DNA of 50,223 nt, from positions 1 through 50,223 of the forward strand of contig NZ_BPET01000044.1 of assembly GCF_019654915.1 (NCBI RefSeq), in the 5' to 3' direction. Of this stretch, positions 42,628-50,223 are shown one piece after another. Positions within the stretch are counted from its first letter, which is position 1. Each line of letters opens with the position of its first letter. The notes beneath the pieces were generated by a model, which was given only the letters and a program-made list of their open reading frames with translations, made no database searches and was not told the DNA's origin. This stretch comes from Shewanella sp. MBTL60-007 (GTDB taxonomy: Bacteria > Pseudomonadota > Gammaproteobacteria > Enterobacterales > Shewanellaceae). A program made the translations under genes and the position numbers.

Positions 42628-44067
42628 CTAACGCTTAACTGCCTCAATCACCTGTTTCCGGATAACCTTAATCCCGGCGCTGCTGACGTCTGGCCAAGGG
42701 TAATAACGCCTTGGCCTTTTAAAGCGGGCGATCTTGTCGGCGAGAAACTCGGTGAGTTCAGTTTCCAAAGGCTGATTAGCTGAACTATTACTCAGCTTAA
42801 GAATGGCTGCTGGTAAGTTGCCAAACTTGGCGTCAACTACAGGGAAGACGATGGCATCACTGATTAGCGGGTGAAGCTTGAGTGCATTTTCGATCTCCTC
42901 TGGTTGGATGTTTTCGCCACCGCTAATGAACATGTTGTCGGCTCGACCGTCGATGCAGAGGTTGCCGTTATCATCAAAGTGGCCTAAGTCTTTGGTGTAG
43001 AACCAGCCGTCTTTATCCAGTGGCAGGTTAAAACCATCCTTGGTTAAATAGCCGAGAAACAGACATTCGCCTTTTACCCAGATCTCGCCATCAAGAACCT
43101 TAAGTTCGCGTCCCGATAACAGCGTGCCGCTGGAACCATCGGTGCGGGCGCTGCCTGTGGTGATCTGCGATCCCATCTCTGTCATGCCGTAGCTGGTGTA
43201 GGCCCTAATGTTACGCTTGGCTAATTCTGCTAATAGGTCGGCTGAGATCGCGCCGCCGCCCAGTAACATGGCTTTGACGTGGCTTAAGCCGTTGCTTTGC
43301 GTATCACTCTCGCCATCTACATTGAGCAGTTGCTGCAGTTGGGCGCTCACTAGAGACAGGTGGCTGACTTTATCTCGGGTTAACTGTTCGGCTAAAGAGA
43401 GCTGCTTGTCTTCAAATACCACACAGGCGCCGGCGAGGGCGCAGCGGTTTAAGATGGCGAGTCCGCCAATATGGAACAGGGGCAGCGATAGTAACCAGCT
43501 GTCTTCTGCAGCTAAGGTGATCAGCTTACTCGAACCAGTGGCGCTGGCGATATGGTTCGCTAAGCTATGGGCGGCGGCTTTAGGTGTGCCGCTGCTGCCG
43601 GAGGTGAGAATTGCGTTAACAGCTTTATGAGGTTCAAGGGCTGGCACTGATTGCTTGCTTTGGCGGGTAAAATCTAGAGTGACTGACTCAAACTGCTTTT
43701 GATGATTTAAGGCTTGGGTCAGTGTCGAATTCACCTCGTTGTCAGCTCTGAGCCAATAGCTGTGGTAGCTATGAGTCTGCATTAATTCGATGATCTGCTG
43801 GGGCGCAAAGCGTGGTGAGATAGGACAAAACAAGATGCCGCTATCGACACAAGCCCAGTAGAGTGTAGCAAGTTGTGGGCAGTTATGACTAATGCAGGCG
43901 AGACGATCACCTCTTTGTAGGCCTTGCGCTGATAACTGCTGAGCGACAGCCATAACTTGCTGGCTTAGTTGCTGATAAATAACCGTTTTACCCTCATACT
44001 TGTAGGCAGGGTTATCACCTTGGTGTTTGGCGATATGATGGATGGGTGAGACTGTATCAGCTTGCAT
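42628..44067 (-). CDS. menE: O-succinylbenzoate-CoA ligase
   Basis: This 479-residue acyl-adenylate-forming enzyme attaches CoA to o-succinylbenzoate in menaquinone synthesis. Motifs: P-loop-like ILTSGSSGTPKAAAHS, SYGMTEMGSQI and the hinge DGWFYTKDLGHFDDNGNLCIDGRADN, ending with a C-terminal lysine (GIKVIRKQ). It is the last gene of menD-menH-menC-menE, 81 bases after menC. MenB and MenA must be encoded elsewhere. Confidence 0.94.
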   Translation of the reverse strand: MQADTVSPIHHIAKHQGDNPAYKYEGKTVIYQQLSQQVMAVAQQLSAQGLQRGDRLACISHNCPQLATLYWACVDSGILFCPISPRFAPQQIIELMQTHSYHSYWLRADNEVNSTLTQALNHQKQFESVTLDFTRQSKQSVPALEPHKAVNAILTSGSSGTPKAAAHSLANHIASATGSSKLITLAAEDSWLLSLPLFHIGGLAILNRCALAGACVVFEDKQLSLAEQLTRDKVSHLSLVSAQLQQLLNVDGESDTQSNGLSHVKAMLLGGGAISADLLAELAKRNIRAYTSYGMTEMGSQITTGSARTDGSSGTLLSGRELKVLDGEIWVKGECLFLGYLTKDGFNLPLDKDGWFYTKDLGHFDDNGNLCIDGRADNMFISGGENIQPEEIENALKLHPLISDAIVFPVVDAKFGNLPAAILKLSNSSANQPLETELTEFLADKIARFKRPRRYYPWPDVSSAGIKVIRKQVIEAVKR

Positions 44068-44148
44068 TCAATTATCCGTTCAATTATCGGTTATTTGGCT
44101 TGTTGTCTTCTTTGAGGTCTTTTATTTTTGTCTTCAGAGTTCACTTGT

Positions 44149-45210
44149 TTATTTCAGCGTCAGTAATAGCGTCAAGTCTTCCAGCTTGAGGCTGCGCTCT
44201 TTGCCTGAACTTACTAGTAGATCTAGGCTAAAGGCGCCGAGGGTATCTATGCCTGGGATCTCATCGGGCGTTAAGAGCTGTGCCAGTCGGCTGATGGCCT
44301 CAATACCTAGGCTTGCTTCCAAACTTGAGCTCAAAATGGCACGGACGCCATGTTCTCCTGCTGTCTCAATCAGGCCTTGTAGCTTTTCTAGGCTACCCAG
44401 TAGAGTCGGCTTGATAATCAGTGCGGTAAGTCCTGGCTGCATTTCAAATTGATAATCTGGCTGGTTGAGTGACTCATCCAGCGCCCAAGGCATCTCAATC
44501 GCTTGATAGAAGGTGCCGTTGTCTTGTGGATTTTGGCAAGGCTCCTCAATGTACTCGATACTTTCGAGTGGTAGGCAGGCAGTAAACTCAATGGCTTGCT
44601 CTAGGCTAAAGCCACGGTTAGCGTCTAGGCGCAGCTTGAGCTTAGGGCGGATCGCTAAGATTTGGTGGATAAGCTGCAACTCATCTTCTAATGACTCTTG
44701 AGCCACTTTCACTTTGACTGAAAGGCTTGTCTCTGGCAGCGCGCTGACCCTTTCTGCTACAAGGCTCATAGGCTCGTGCGCTTGGCGATAAATAAGCGGC
44801 ACGGTGCGCGCGGTTAAGCTGTGTCCGTCAAGTTTGCCTATTAGCTTGGCATGCATAAGACTCAGGCCGTAAGCTAGTGAAGGGAGTTGGCTCCGTTCGG
44901 CAAGCTCTAATAAACGCTCAATAGGTTGTTGCTGTAACTCTGGCAATATTGCGAGTAACTGCTGGCTTACTTCATCAAGCGTCTCTTGGCTGAAACCTAT
45001 AATTGATGCCCCTTGGTTATCGGCGCCACAAAGCGGCGAGATCTCTACCCACTCTTGTCGTGATCCGGCCTGTGCAACCAACACGAGTCCGCATCGCTGC
45101 TCGATACGCTGTATGCCTACGGGCAGTGGCTTATCTAAGTCGATGGCAAACTGATACAGGCTTAACTGCGTTAAGGTTAATGGCGTTGCTTGCTGTAGAG
45201 TCGCGGTCAT
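44149..45210 (-). CDS. menC: O-succinylbenzoate synthase
   Basis: This 353-residue enolase-superfamily enzyme dehydrates SHCHC to o-succinylbenzoate. Catalytic features are the KxK motif (SVKVKVAQ), metal ligands in LRLDANRG, IEYIEEPC and ALDESL, and the second lysine in LIIKPTLLG. Length is slightly greater than in E. coli (320). It lies 25 bases after menH. Confidence 0.95.
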   Translation of the reverse strand: MTATLQQATPLTLTQLSLYQFAIDLDKPLPVGIQRIEQRCGLVLVAQAGSRQEWVEISPLCGADNQGASIIGFSQETLDEVSQQLLAILPELQQQPIERLLELAERSQLPSLAYGLSLMHAKLIGKLDGHSLTARTVPLIYRQAHEPMSLVAERVSALPETSLSVKVKVAQESLEDELQLIHQILAIRPKLKLRLDANRGFSLEQAIEFTACLPLESIEYIEEPCQNPQDNGTFYQAIEMPWALDESLNQPDYQFEMQPGLTALIIKPTLLGSLEKLQGLIETAGEHGVRAILSSSLEASLGIEAISRLAQLLTPDEIPGIDTLGAFSLDLLVSSGKERSLKLEDLTLLLTLK

Positions 45211-45235
45211 GTAGGGCTCACTGTCTGCTTAGAAG

Positions 45236-46024
45236 TTAGGAATTAGAATAAGTAGCGGTAAAAATGGTTCTGAGTTGCTTAGAGAAAGCGCGAGGAGCCG
45301 CAAGGTGCACGTTATGACCACTGGCCTCGATGCTGTGTAGAGATAGCGGCTGTTGTTCTTGCCAACGCTTGGCTAGCGCCATAAATTTATGGTCTTGGTA
45401 ACCGGCAATAAAGTGACAGCTAACCGATAGCAGACTTGGGGTGTCCCAGAGATCCTCTTGCTCGGCCAAGGAGGTTGCTTGGTAGCAGTTGAGTAGCTGC
45501 AAAGCGCTGTTTCTCGCGCGCTTGTCGATAAGTTTGGCCTGCTCTGCTTCGGTTAAGTCGCTAAATACGGCCTGTCGATACCAAAGGGCTAGAAACTCCC
45601 TGATAGGCAGAGTCTGTAACTTCTGCGTCCATGCCATGTCGTTTGCTTTACGCTCGGCTCTAGCAGTCTGCTCTTGAAGTCCCGGGTGACAAGACTCTAA
45701 GCAGAGGCTTTGCAGTGCCTGTGGGTGAAGACGCGCCAAATGCAGCGCGATGCGACCACCGAGTGAGTAACCTACGAGATGATACTGGCTGACATTAAGC
45801 TGTTTTAGCGTGGTGTGAATAAGCTCGGCACATTGGTTAAATCCTGGTGTCGGTAGCATGGCACTCTTGCTAGCGCCATGGCCGGGAAGATCGAGGCTGA
45901 CGCAGAAGAAATCATCGCCTAGTTGCTCGACGATCTCATTCCAATCCTCTTTGCTACCTAAAAATCCATGCAGAAGGACTACACATGGCGCGCCGATTTT
46001 TCCGGCTGTGTGGTAGCTTAACAT
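45236..46024 (-). CDS. menH: SHCHC synthase MenH (alpha/beta hydrolase)
   Basis: This 262-residue alpha/beta hydrolase converts SEPHCHC to SHCHC by pyruvate elimination. The oxyanion segment is HGFLGSKEDW, the nucleophile elbow GYSLGGR carries the serine, and the histidine lies in SGHNVHL. The start overlaps the menD stop by one base (TGATG), so the two are coupled. Confidence 0.93.
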   Translation of the reverse strand: MLSYHTAGKIGAPCVVLLHGFLGSKEDWNEIVEQLGDDFFCVSLDLPGHGASKSAMLPTPGFNQCAELIHTTLKQLNVSQYHLVGYSLGGRIALHLARLHPQALQSLCLESCHPGLQEQTARAERKANDMAWTQKLQTLPIREFLALWYRQAVFSDLTEAEQAKLIDKRARNSALQLLNCYQATSLAEQEDLWDTPSLLSVSCHFIAGYQDHKFMALAKRWQEQQPLSLHSIEASGHNVHLAAPRAFSKQLRTIFTATYSNS

Positions 46025-47751
46025 CAGCTCTGCTTTATCCAGCTTGCTATCTGAGCTATCTGATCACTAGCTTGATTTTGCGAGACGCTTACCTCAATCA
46101 CTGAGGGGCCTGAGTAGGTCATGGCATACTCATAGGACTCGATAAAATCGGTCAATGAATCCACCTGATTGTAGGCTAGGCCAAACATGGCGGCACCGAA
46201 GCCAAACTCTAGGCCATGGGACAAGCGGTAGTAATCGGTTCTGAGCTGCTCATTAGGCACAGGCAGCAAGTTAAAGATATTGCCGCCATCATTGTTGAGA
46301 ATGACGATCACTAGCGGGCTGGTAACACTGCGGGCAATGGCGAGTGAGTTTAGATCATGTAGCGCTGAGATATCGCCAATAATCAGGGTTGTTGGCTTTG
46401 CTTCTGCAATCGCTACGCCGCAGGCCGTTGCCAACAAGCCATCGATGCCCGATGCCCCGCGGTTAGTAAATACATGGGCGCTGGAGGTCGTGATAGGCGC
46501 AAACATATCATAAAGGCGCACAGGCAGGCTGTTGCCGATAAATAGCTGCTGTTTCTCGGTTTGTCTCTTAGCGATAGCGCGAATGGTCTGCGCCTCGCCA
46601 AACTCAGCATGATCTATCTGCTGCTGGTAAAGGGTCTCTAGTTCATCATTGAACTGCACAAGATTGAGCGCCCAATTTGCTTGAGAAGACCGCGGCCAGC
46701 TCAGTGAGGCAAACTGTTCCGCTGTCGCAATCCACAGCTGTTTAGGCTTGTGGCTCGGATCCAGCCTTTGCTGCTGTGGCAGTACCTGCCAGTAATCTTT
46801 CCAATTCTGCTCTGCGAGATAACTGATAAGGCGCTTAGAGAGAATACGACCGCCAAAGACAATGACTCGCTCGGCTTGGGCTAGCAGCGCCTTCGATTTT
46901 GGCTGATGCAGTAGCTGATCTATGTTGCCGATGGCACCAGTGTGTTGCCTAAGCTGCGACTGCGCATCGGTGACAATTGGCCAGCCAAGCTTCTGGGCCA
47001 GGCCGATAAGCTGCTCTGGATTTTGCTCCGGCGCGAGGGTGGCTGCTACGATAACGCCTTTGCCATGAACGAATCGAGCAAGAGCATCTGAGGTCGGCAT
47101 CTGACTCGCGCCTAGCGCGGCAAATTGGTTATAGGGCGTTGTTTGCTGTTGCCAGTGTTTAATCGGTGCCAGGTAGTGATCAAAATCAACCTTAGGCTCA
47201 TTGGGATACAGAGGCTCGCGGTACATACAGTTGATATGAACGGGTTGCGACTGGTTACACACTGCTTCATCTAACAGGCTGAGTAGCGCCTGAGGGGCGA
47301 TGCTCAAGTCTGGCGTCGGCAAGTTAAGCTGCTTGGCATACTGAGCAAAGATAGCCGGTTGAATGATGGCCTGATTGGCGCCGCAGTCGATGAGTTCTGG
47401 TGGTCGATCGCCTGATAGCACGATTAACGGCACATGGGTAAGCCAAGCCTCAATGATTGCAGGATAAAGGTTGGCAACTGCGGTACCTGAAGTGGTAATG
47501 ATCGCAACTGGCGCTCGGCTGGCTTTGGCTAAACCTAATGCCATAAAACCGAGTCCACGCTCATCAAAGTGCAGATGCTGGCTCAGCTTGGTTTGCCTTG
47601 CTGCGGCAAGTGTTAACGGGGTCGAACGAGAGCCTGGCGCCATACAGACATGTTTAACGCCTAAACGGGCTAACTCTTCTAAGATTAAAGTTCCCCAAAG
47701 CAGGTTTAATTCAGCAGTGTGTTCAGTTTGCATAGATGAGTACCATATCAT
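46024..47751 (-). CDS. menD: SEPHCHC synthase MenD (thiamine diphosphate enzyme)
   Basis: This 575-residue enzyme condenses isochorismate with 2-oxoglutarate, the first committed menaquinone step. Motifs are APGSRSTPLTLAA, the TPP-activating Glu in HFDERGLGF, NRGASGIDGLL, and the TPP-Mg site GDISALHDLNSLA...NNDGGNIF. Start choice: ATG at 47751 has an AAGG site; the ATG at 47733 (MQTEHTAEL) resembles family N-termini better, so six residues are uncertain. First gene of the men operon. Confidence 0.95.
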   Translation of the reverse strand: MIWYSSMQTEHTAELNLLWGTLILEELARLGVKHVCMAPGSRSTPLTLAAARQTKLSQHLHFDERGLGFMALGLAKASRAPVAIITTSGTAVANLYPAIIEAWLTHVPLIVLSGDRPPELIDCGANQAIIQPAIFAQYAKQLNLPTPDLSIAPQALLSLLDEAVCNQSQPVHINCMYREPLYPNEPKVDFDHYLAPIKHWQQQTTPYNQFAALGASQMPTSDALARFVHGKGVIVAATLAPEQNPEQLIGLAQKLGWPIVTDAQSQLRQHTGAIGNIDQLLHQPKSKALLAQAERVIVFGGRILSKRLISYLAEQNWKDYWQVLPQQQRLDPSHKPKQLWIATAEQFASLSWPRSSQANWALNLVQFNDELETLYQQQIDHAEFGEAQTIRAIAKRQTEKQQLFIGNSLPVRLYDMFAPITTSSAHVFTNRGASGIDGLLATACGVAIAEAKPTTLIIGDISALHDLNSLAIARSVTSPLVIVILNNDGGNIFNLLPVPNEQLRTDYYRLSHGLEFGFGAAMFGLAYNQVDSLTDFIESYEYAMTYSGPSVIEVSVSQNQASDQIAQIASWIKQS

Positions 47752-47851
47752 TGATAGCCTTAGTTTAACTCGCTTTGGGTCAAAGGAGTATGATCCCTCT
47801 TGGGTTTTCTGTGGCGAGACCTTTATAGAGAGATGCGGGGTTTTAATCGCA

Positions 47852-47871
47852 TATACCTATTAATAGGTATA
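47852..47871. promoter_or_regulatory. Perfect 20-bp palindrome between menD and a LysR gene
   Basis: TATACCTATTAATAGGTATA is a perfect inverted repeat. It lies about 100 bases from the menD start and 92 bases from the divergent LysR-type start, in the position expected for a shared operator. The regulator binding it is unknown; the adjacent LysR protein is the obvious candidate. Confidence 0.5.
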
Positions 47872-47963
47872 GATGTGATAGGAGTAACAAAAATGTTTAT
47901 TTTTCAGTGTTATAGTGCTGAATTATAATGATTTTTTAAGCTATGTTGTAGGCATATAGACGA

Positions 47964-48932
47964 ATGCGTAAGGAACTTGCTAAGTTAGATTACTTCACAC
48001 TTAAGGTGTTTGTTGGGTTGGTTGAGTTTAGAAATGGCTCTGTGGTTGCCCAAAAGCTCAATACTACTCAGCCTAAGGTGAGCCGTGCCCTCAGCAATAT
48101 GCGTGAAGTGATCCACGATGAATTGTTTGTAAGACGTCAATATGGCGTTGAGCCAAATGTCATGGCTGACAGGCTATATCCTATTGCTAAATCGATTGTA
48201 CAGGGTTATGAGGAGCTGGTTGAAATCACTAGCACCTCATCGGATAGCAATCGGTTAGTTATCGCTGCACAGGAGCATCTATCTGGCTTCTTAGTCGAAT
48301 CGATCTCCGAAGTTTGTCAAAGTCTAGGTCGGGAAATGTCGGTGAGTATTCAGCCCTGGAGTGATAATGTCCAAGAGCTGCTGGCGCAAGGAAAGATTGA
48401 CTACGCGATTACCGTGAACTCAAAGCTATCGGAGTCGGTGAAGAACATAAAGCTTGGCGACGTACGGTACTTCTTCTTGGCAGCAAAGAAAAACCACCCA
48501 TTTTTCCAGCAAGAACTGACGCTTAGTAATTTGCTGAATAATAAAATGGTATGTATCAATTACTCAAAAGTAGGATTGGTCGAACATTGGTTTGAAGGCT
48601 ATGCCAAAAAGCAAAACTTAGACATTAAGGTTAGCTTTAAAACGACGAGCCTAGCGATGGCACTTAATCATCTTGCTAAGACGGATGATATTTGTTGGAC
48701 TGCCTCGGTTTTTTCTTATCTTTACTTCAATACTCGCAGCGATATTGATTATATCGATGTGACCGATTTTTATAATCAGGTGCTCTTTCCCAACCGCGAT
48801 CGTGAAAATTACAGGTACTACTTACAGTATCATCAATCTCATGAGAGCGAATTCTCCAAGGCGTTATCTAAACTATTGCAGCAAAAGCTCGCTCTCGCGC
48901 AAGAATTATATGAACAGCAAAAGCGAAGTTAG
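47964..48932 (+). CDS. LysR-family transcriptional regulator (first)
   Basis: This 322-residue regulator has an N-terminal winged HTH (about 8-65: FVGLVEFRNGSVVAQKLNTTQPKVSRAL by key residues F15, S24, Q30, T34, S40) and a periplasmic-binding-like effector domain (about 95-300). Divergent from menD. It differs from the usual LysR HTH consensus in the recognition helix but keeps the family spacing. The effector is unknown. The relation to the second regulator downstream suggests duplication. Confidence 0.9.
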   Translation: MRKELAKLDYFTLKVFVGLVEFRNGSVVAQKLNTTQPKVSRALSNMREVIHDELFVRRQYGVEPNVMADRLYPIAKSIVQGYEELVEITSTSSDSNRLVIAAQEHLSGFLVESISEVCQSLGREMSVSIQPWSDNVQELLAQGKIDYAITVNSKLSESVKNIKLGDVRYFFLAAKKNHPFFQQELTLSNLLNNKMVCINYSKVGLVEHWFEGYAKKQNLDIKVSFKTTSLAMALNHLAKTDDICWTASVFSYLYFNTRSDIDYIDVTDFYNQVLFPNRDRENYRYYLQYHQSHESEFSKALSKLLQQKLALAQELYEQQKRS

Positions 48933-48946
48933 AAATTCCCACCAAT

Positions 48947-48973
48947 AAAAAAGAGTGCAATGCACTCTTTTTT
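48947..48973. terminator. Bidirectional terminator between LysR genes
   Basis: AAAAAAGAGTGCA and TGCACTCTTTTTT form a near-perfect hairpin between the two convergent LysR genes. Confidence 0.85.
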
Positions 48974-49001
48974 ATTAGCACCTTAGCTTACATCTTTACT
49001 A

Positions 49002-49967
49002 TTAGTGTAAAAATAACTCTACTAACCCCCTGACCTCAGAGGCGAGCCAGTGAAGGTTTGGCTCTTCATTATTATCACTGTAGACAAGATAAAGGTTTGG
49101 TTCTTTAACGTGCATGTATAGTCGCTCAGACTCCACATCGGATAAGCGGCAGGCATGTAGGTCGGGAGTATTATTAATCATTGTGAATATTGAGCTGTAC
49201 GGCAGTAGGGCGATACCTTGGCTAGAGCGTAAATATTCAAATAACCCAGTTAATCCTGTTAAGTTCATCTCTGTAGTTAGCTTAATGTGCTGTGATAAGC
49301 AAAACTCCTGATAAGGACTCAGCTCTTGCTCTGAATGACCCATATTACTGTTAATAAATGGGTATTGAGCAATGGATTCTAAGGTGATCTCTTCTTTTAA
49401 GATAGGGTGCTCATGATTACACACTAAGAAGAGCTTGTTGAGTTTCTTTAACGGGATCGCATTGAGTGAGTTATCGTGCTCTTTAATGTTGTCTAGCATT
49501 TTACTACAGCAAAGACCGAGATCGGCTTCGCCACTGATGATGTCGTTGATAGAGTGCTTAGTCCACGATGAAATATTGAAGCTTATATCTTTCCCTGCAT
49601 TTTTGATGGCATTAAGTAGCACTTTAGGAAAAGGGTATGAGATCAAGTCGGGGGCAAGGATTTCAAAATGATATTGCGGGTTTAATCCATGAACCCCATT
49701 TAGTTTCTGTAGGTTTTTAGAGCACTCAAGGATCTCTTTTGCTATAGGGTAGATTTTACCTGCAAACTCATTGGGCACTAGGCCATGCTTCTTACGAATG
49801 AATAATTCATTTCCAAAAATCTCTCTAGCGTGTTTCAAGCAGCGGCTAATTTTAGGGGCTGGCACGTTTAACTTATGAGATACAAATGTTGCCGATCTAT
49901 TCTCATATAGATTGACGAAAATGTTTATGCTTAATAAATCCAGGTCGCTAAAGCTAATATCTCTCAT
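49002..49967 (-). CDS. LysR-family transcriptional regulator (second)
   Basis: This 321-residue regulator aligns by eye with the first: IFVNLYENRSATFVSHKLNVPAPKISRCL versus the equivalent region, followed by NELFIRKKHGLVPNEFAGKIYPIAKEIL. HTH about 10-65, effector domain about 95-300. Sequence identity is moderate, with the same length, so the two are paralogs rather than a recent copy. Its promoter region (49968-50223) is AT-rich with no clear operator. Target genes may lie beyond the window. Confidence 0.9.
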   Translation of the reverse strand: MRDISFSDLDLLSINIFVNLYENRSATFVSHKLNVPAPKISRCLKHAREIFGNELFIRKKHGLVPNEFAGKIYPIAKEILECSKNLQKLNGVHGLNPQYHFEILAPDLISYPFPKVLLNAIKNAGKDISFNISSWTKHSINDIISGEADLGLCCSKMLDNIKEHDNSLNAIPLKKLNKLFLVCNHEHPILKEEITLESIAQYPFINSNMGHSEQELSPYQEFCLSQHIKLTTEMNLTGLTGLFEYLRSSQGIALLPYSSIFTMINNTPDLHACRLSDVESERLYMHVKEPNLYLVYSDNNEEPNLHWLASEVRGLVELFLH

Positions 49968-50223
49968 ATTAAGTGCCTGTTAATAGTCAAGTGTTGAATT
50001 TGATAATAACCAATTTAAATTTTTAATACTAATTTTATTTTACTAGTTTTTTAAATTAATGTTTTCGCCAGTTATTGAGTTATTCACATATCGATTTTGA
50101 AAAATTCATATTGGATATATCTTAGTTAAAACAAGGGGAAGGCCTGTGTTCTGCCTTTTGTAGGGGTATATTAAATCCGACTTTAAAGTTAAATGATTAC
50201 TCTTGGTTGACTGAAGCTTGATG

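Overview
The window looks like chromosomal DNA of a marine gammaproteobacterium, most probably a Shewanella. The strongest pointer is a 187-residue tetraheme quinol dehydrogenase that closely matches remembered CymA. The caa3-type oxidase cluster, the plsB, ftsYEX-rpoH and menDHCE neighbourhoods and the lexA-sulA pair fit the same assignment. No rRNA, tRNA, IS element, prophage or CRISPR array was recognised. The content is mostly core genome, with accessory patches of repeats, metal-resistance genes and small orphan genes.

Layout. Bases 1-453 are non-coding, with two hairpin terminators and a 38-bp direct repeat. Bases 454-9519 (minus strand) form a cytochrome c oxidase cluster read ctaC-ctaD-ctaG-ctaE-surf1-unknown-ctaA-ctaB-sco1. 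It supplies the subunits, copper insertion (CtaG, SCO) and heme A synthesis (CtaA, CtaB). A small DUF2909 gene lies inside it on the opposite strand. Bases 9982-11123 hold the SOS pair lexA-sulA with two LexA boxes. Bases 11354-16750 (plus) form a five-gene operon: a LolA-like periplasmic protein, two FtsX/LolC-type permeases, a LolD-type ATPase and an outer-membrane barrel protein. It looks like a complete envelope export system of unknown cargo. Next come plsB and an aromatic amino acid permease (17055-20734), an AraC regulator divergent from DUF3302 and HlyD genes (20808-23540), a diguanylate cyclase and a double-domain VOC protein.

Bases 25825-33324 (minus) carry a copper/silver RND system. 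CusA and CusB are present, CusB with five N-terminal heavy-metal-binding modules, followed by a small secreted protein with three more modules and further small exported proteins. No outer-membrane factor gene is present. cymA follows at 33713 as a single-gene unit. A repeat-rich non-coding block (34372-35084) contains 34-bp units, a 119-bp duplication and a 7-bp tandem array that runs into the stop codon of a DUF1145 gene.

Bases 35081-40931 are the conserved rsmD // ftsY-ftsE-ftsX-rpoH region, in which FtsY has an unusually long, repetitive acidic N-terminus. About 950 bp of degenerate non-coding sequence follow, then two small genes. The menaquinone operon menD-menH-menC-menE (minus, 42628-47751) supplies the quinone that CymA oxidises. 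A LysR-type regulator is divergent from menD, with a perfect 20-bp palindrome between them, and a related LysR gene faces it across a bidirectional terminator.

All functional names come from motif and family recognition by eye; no database search was run.
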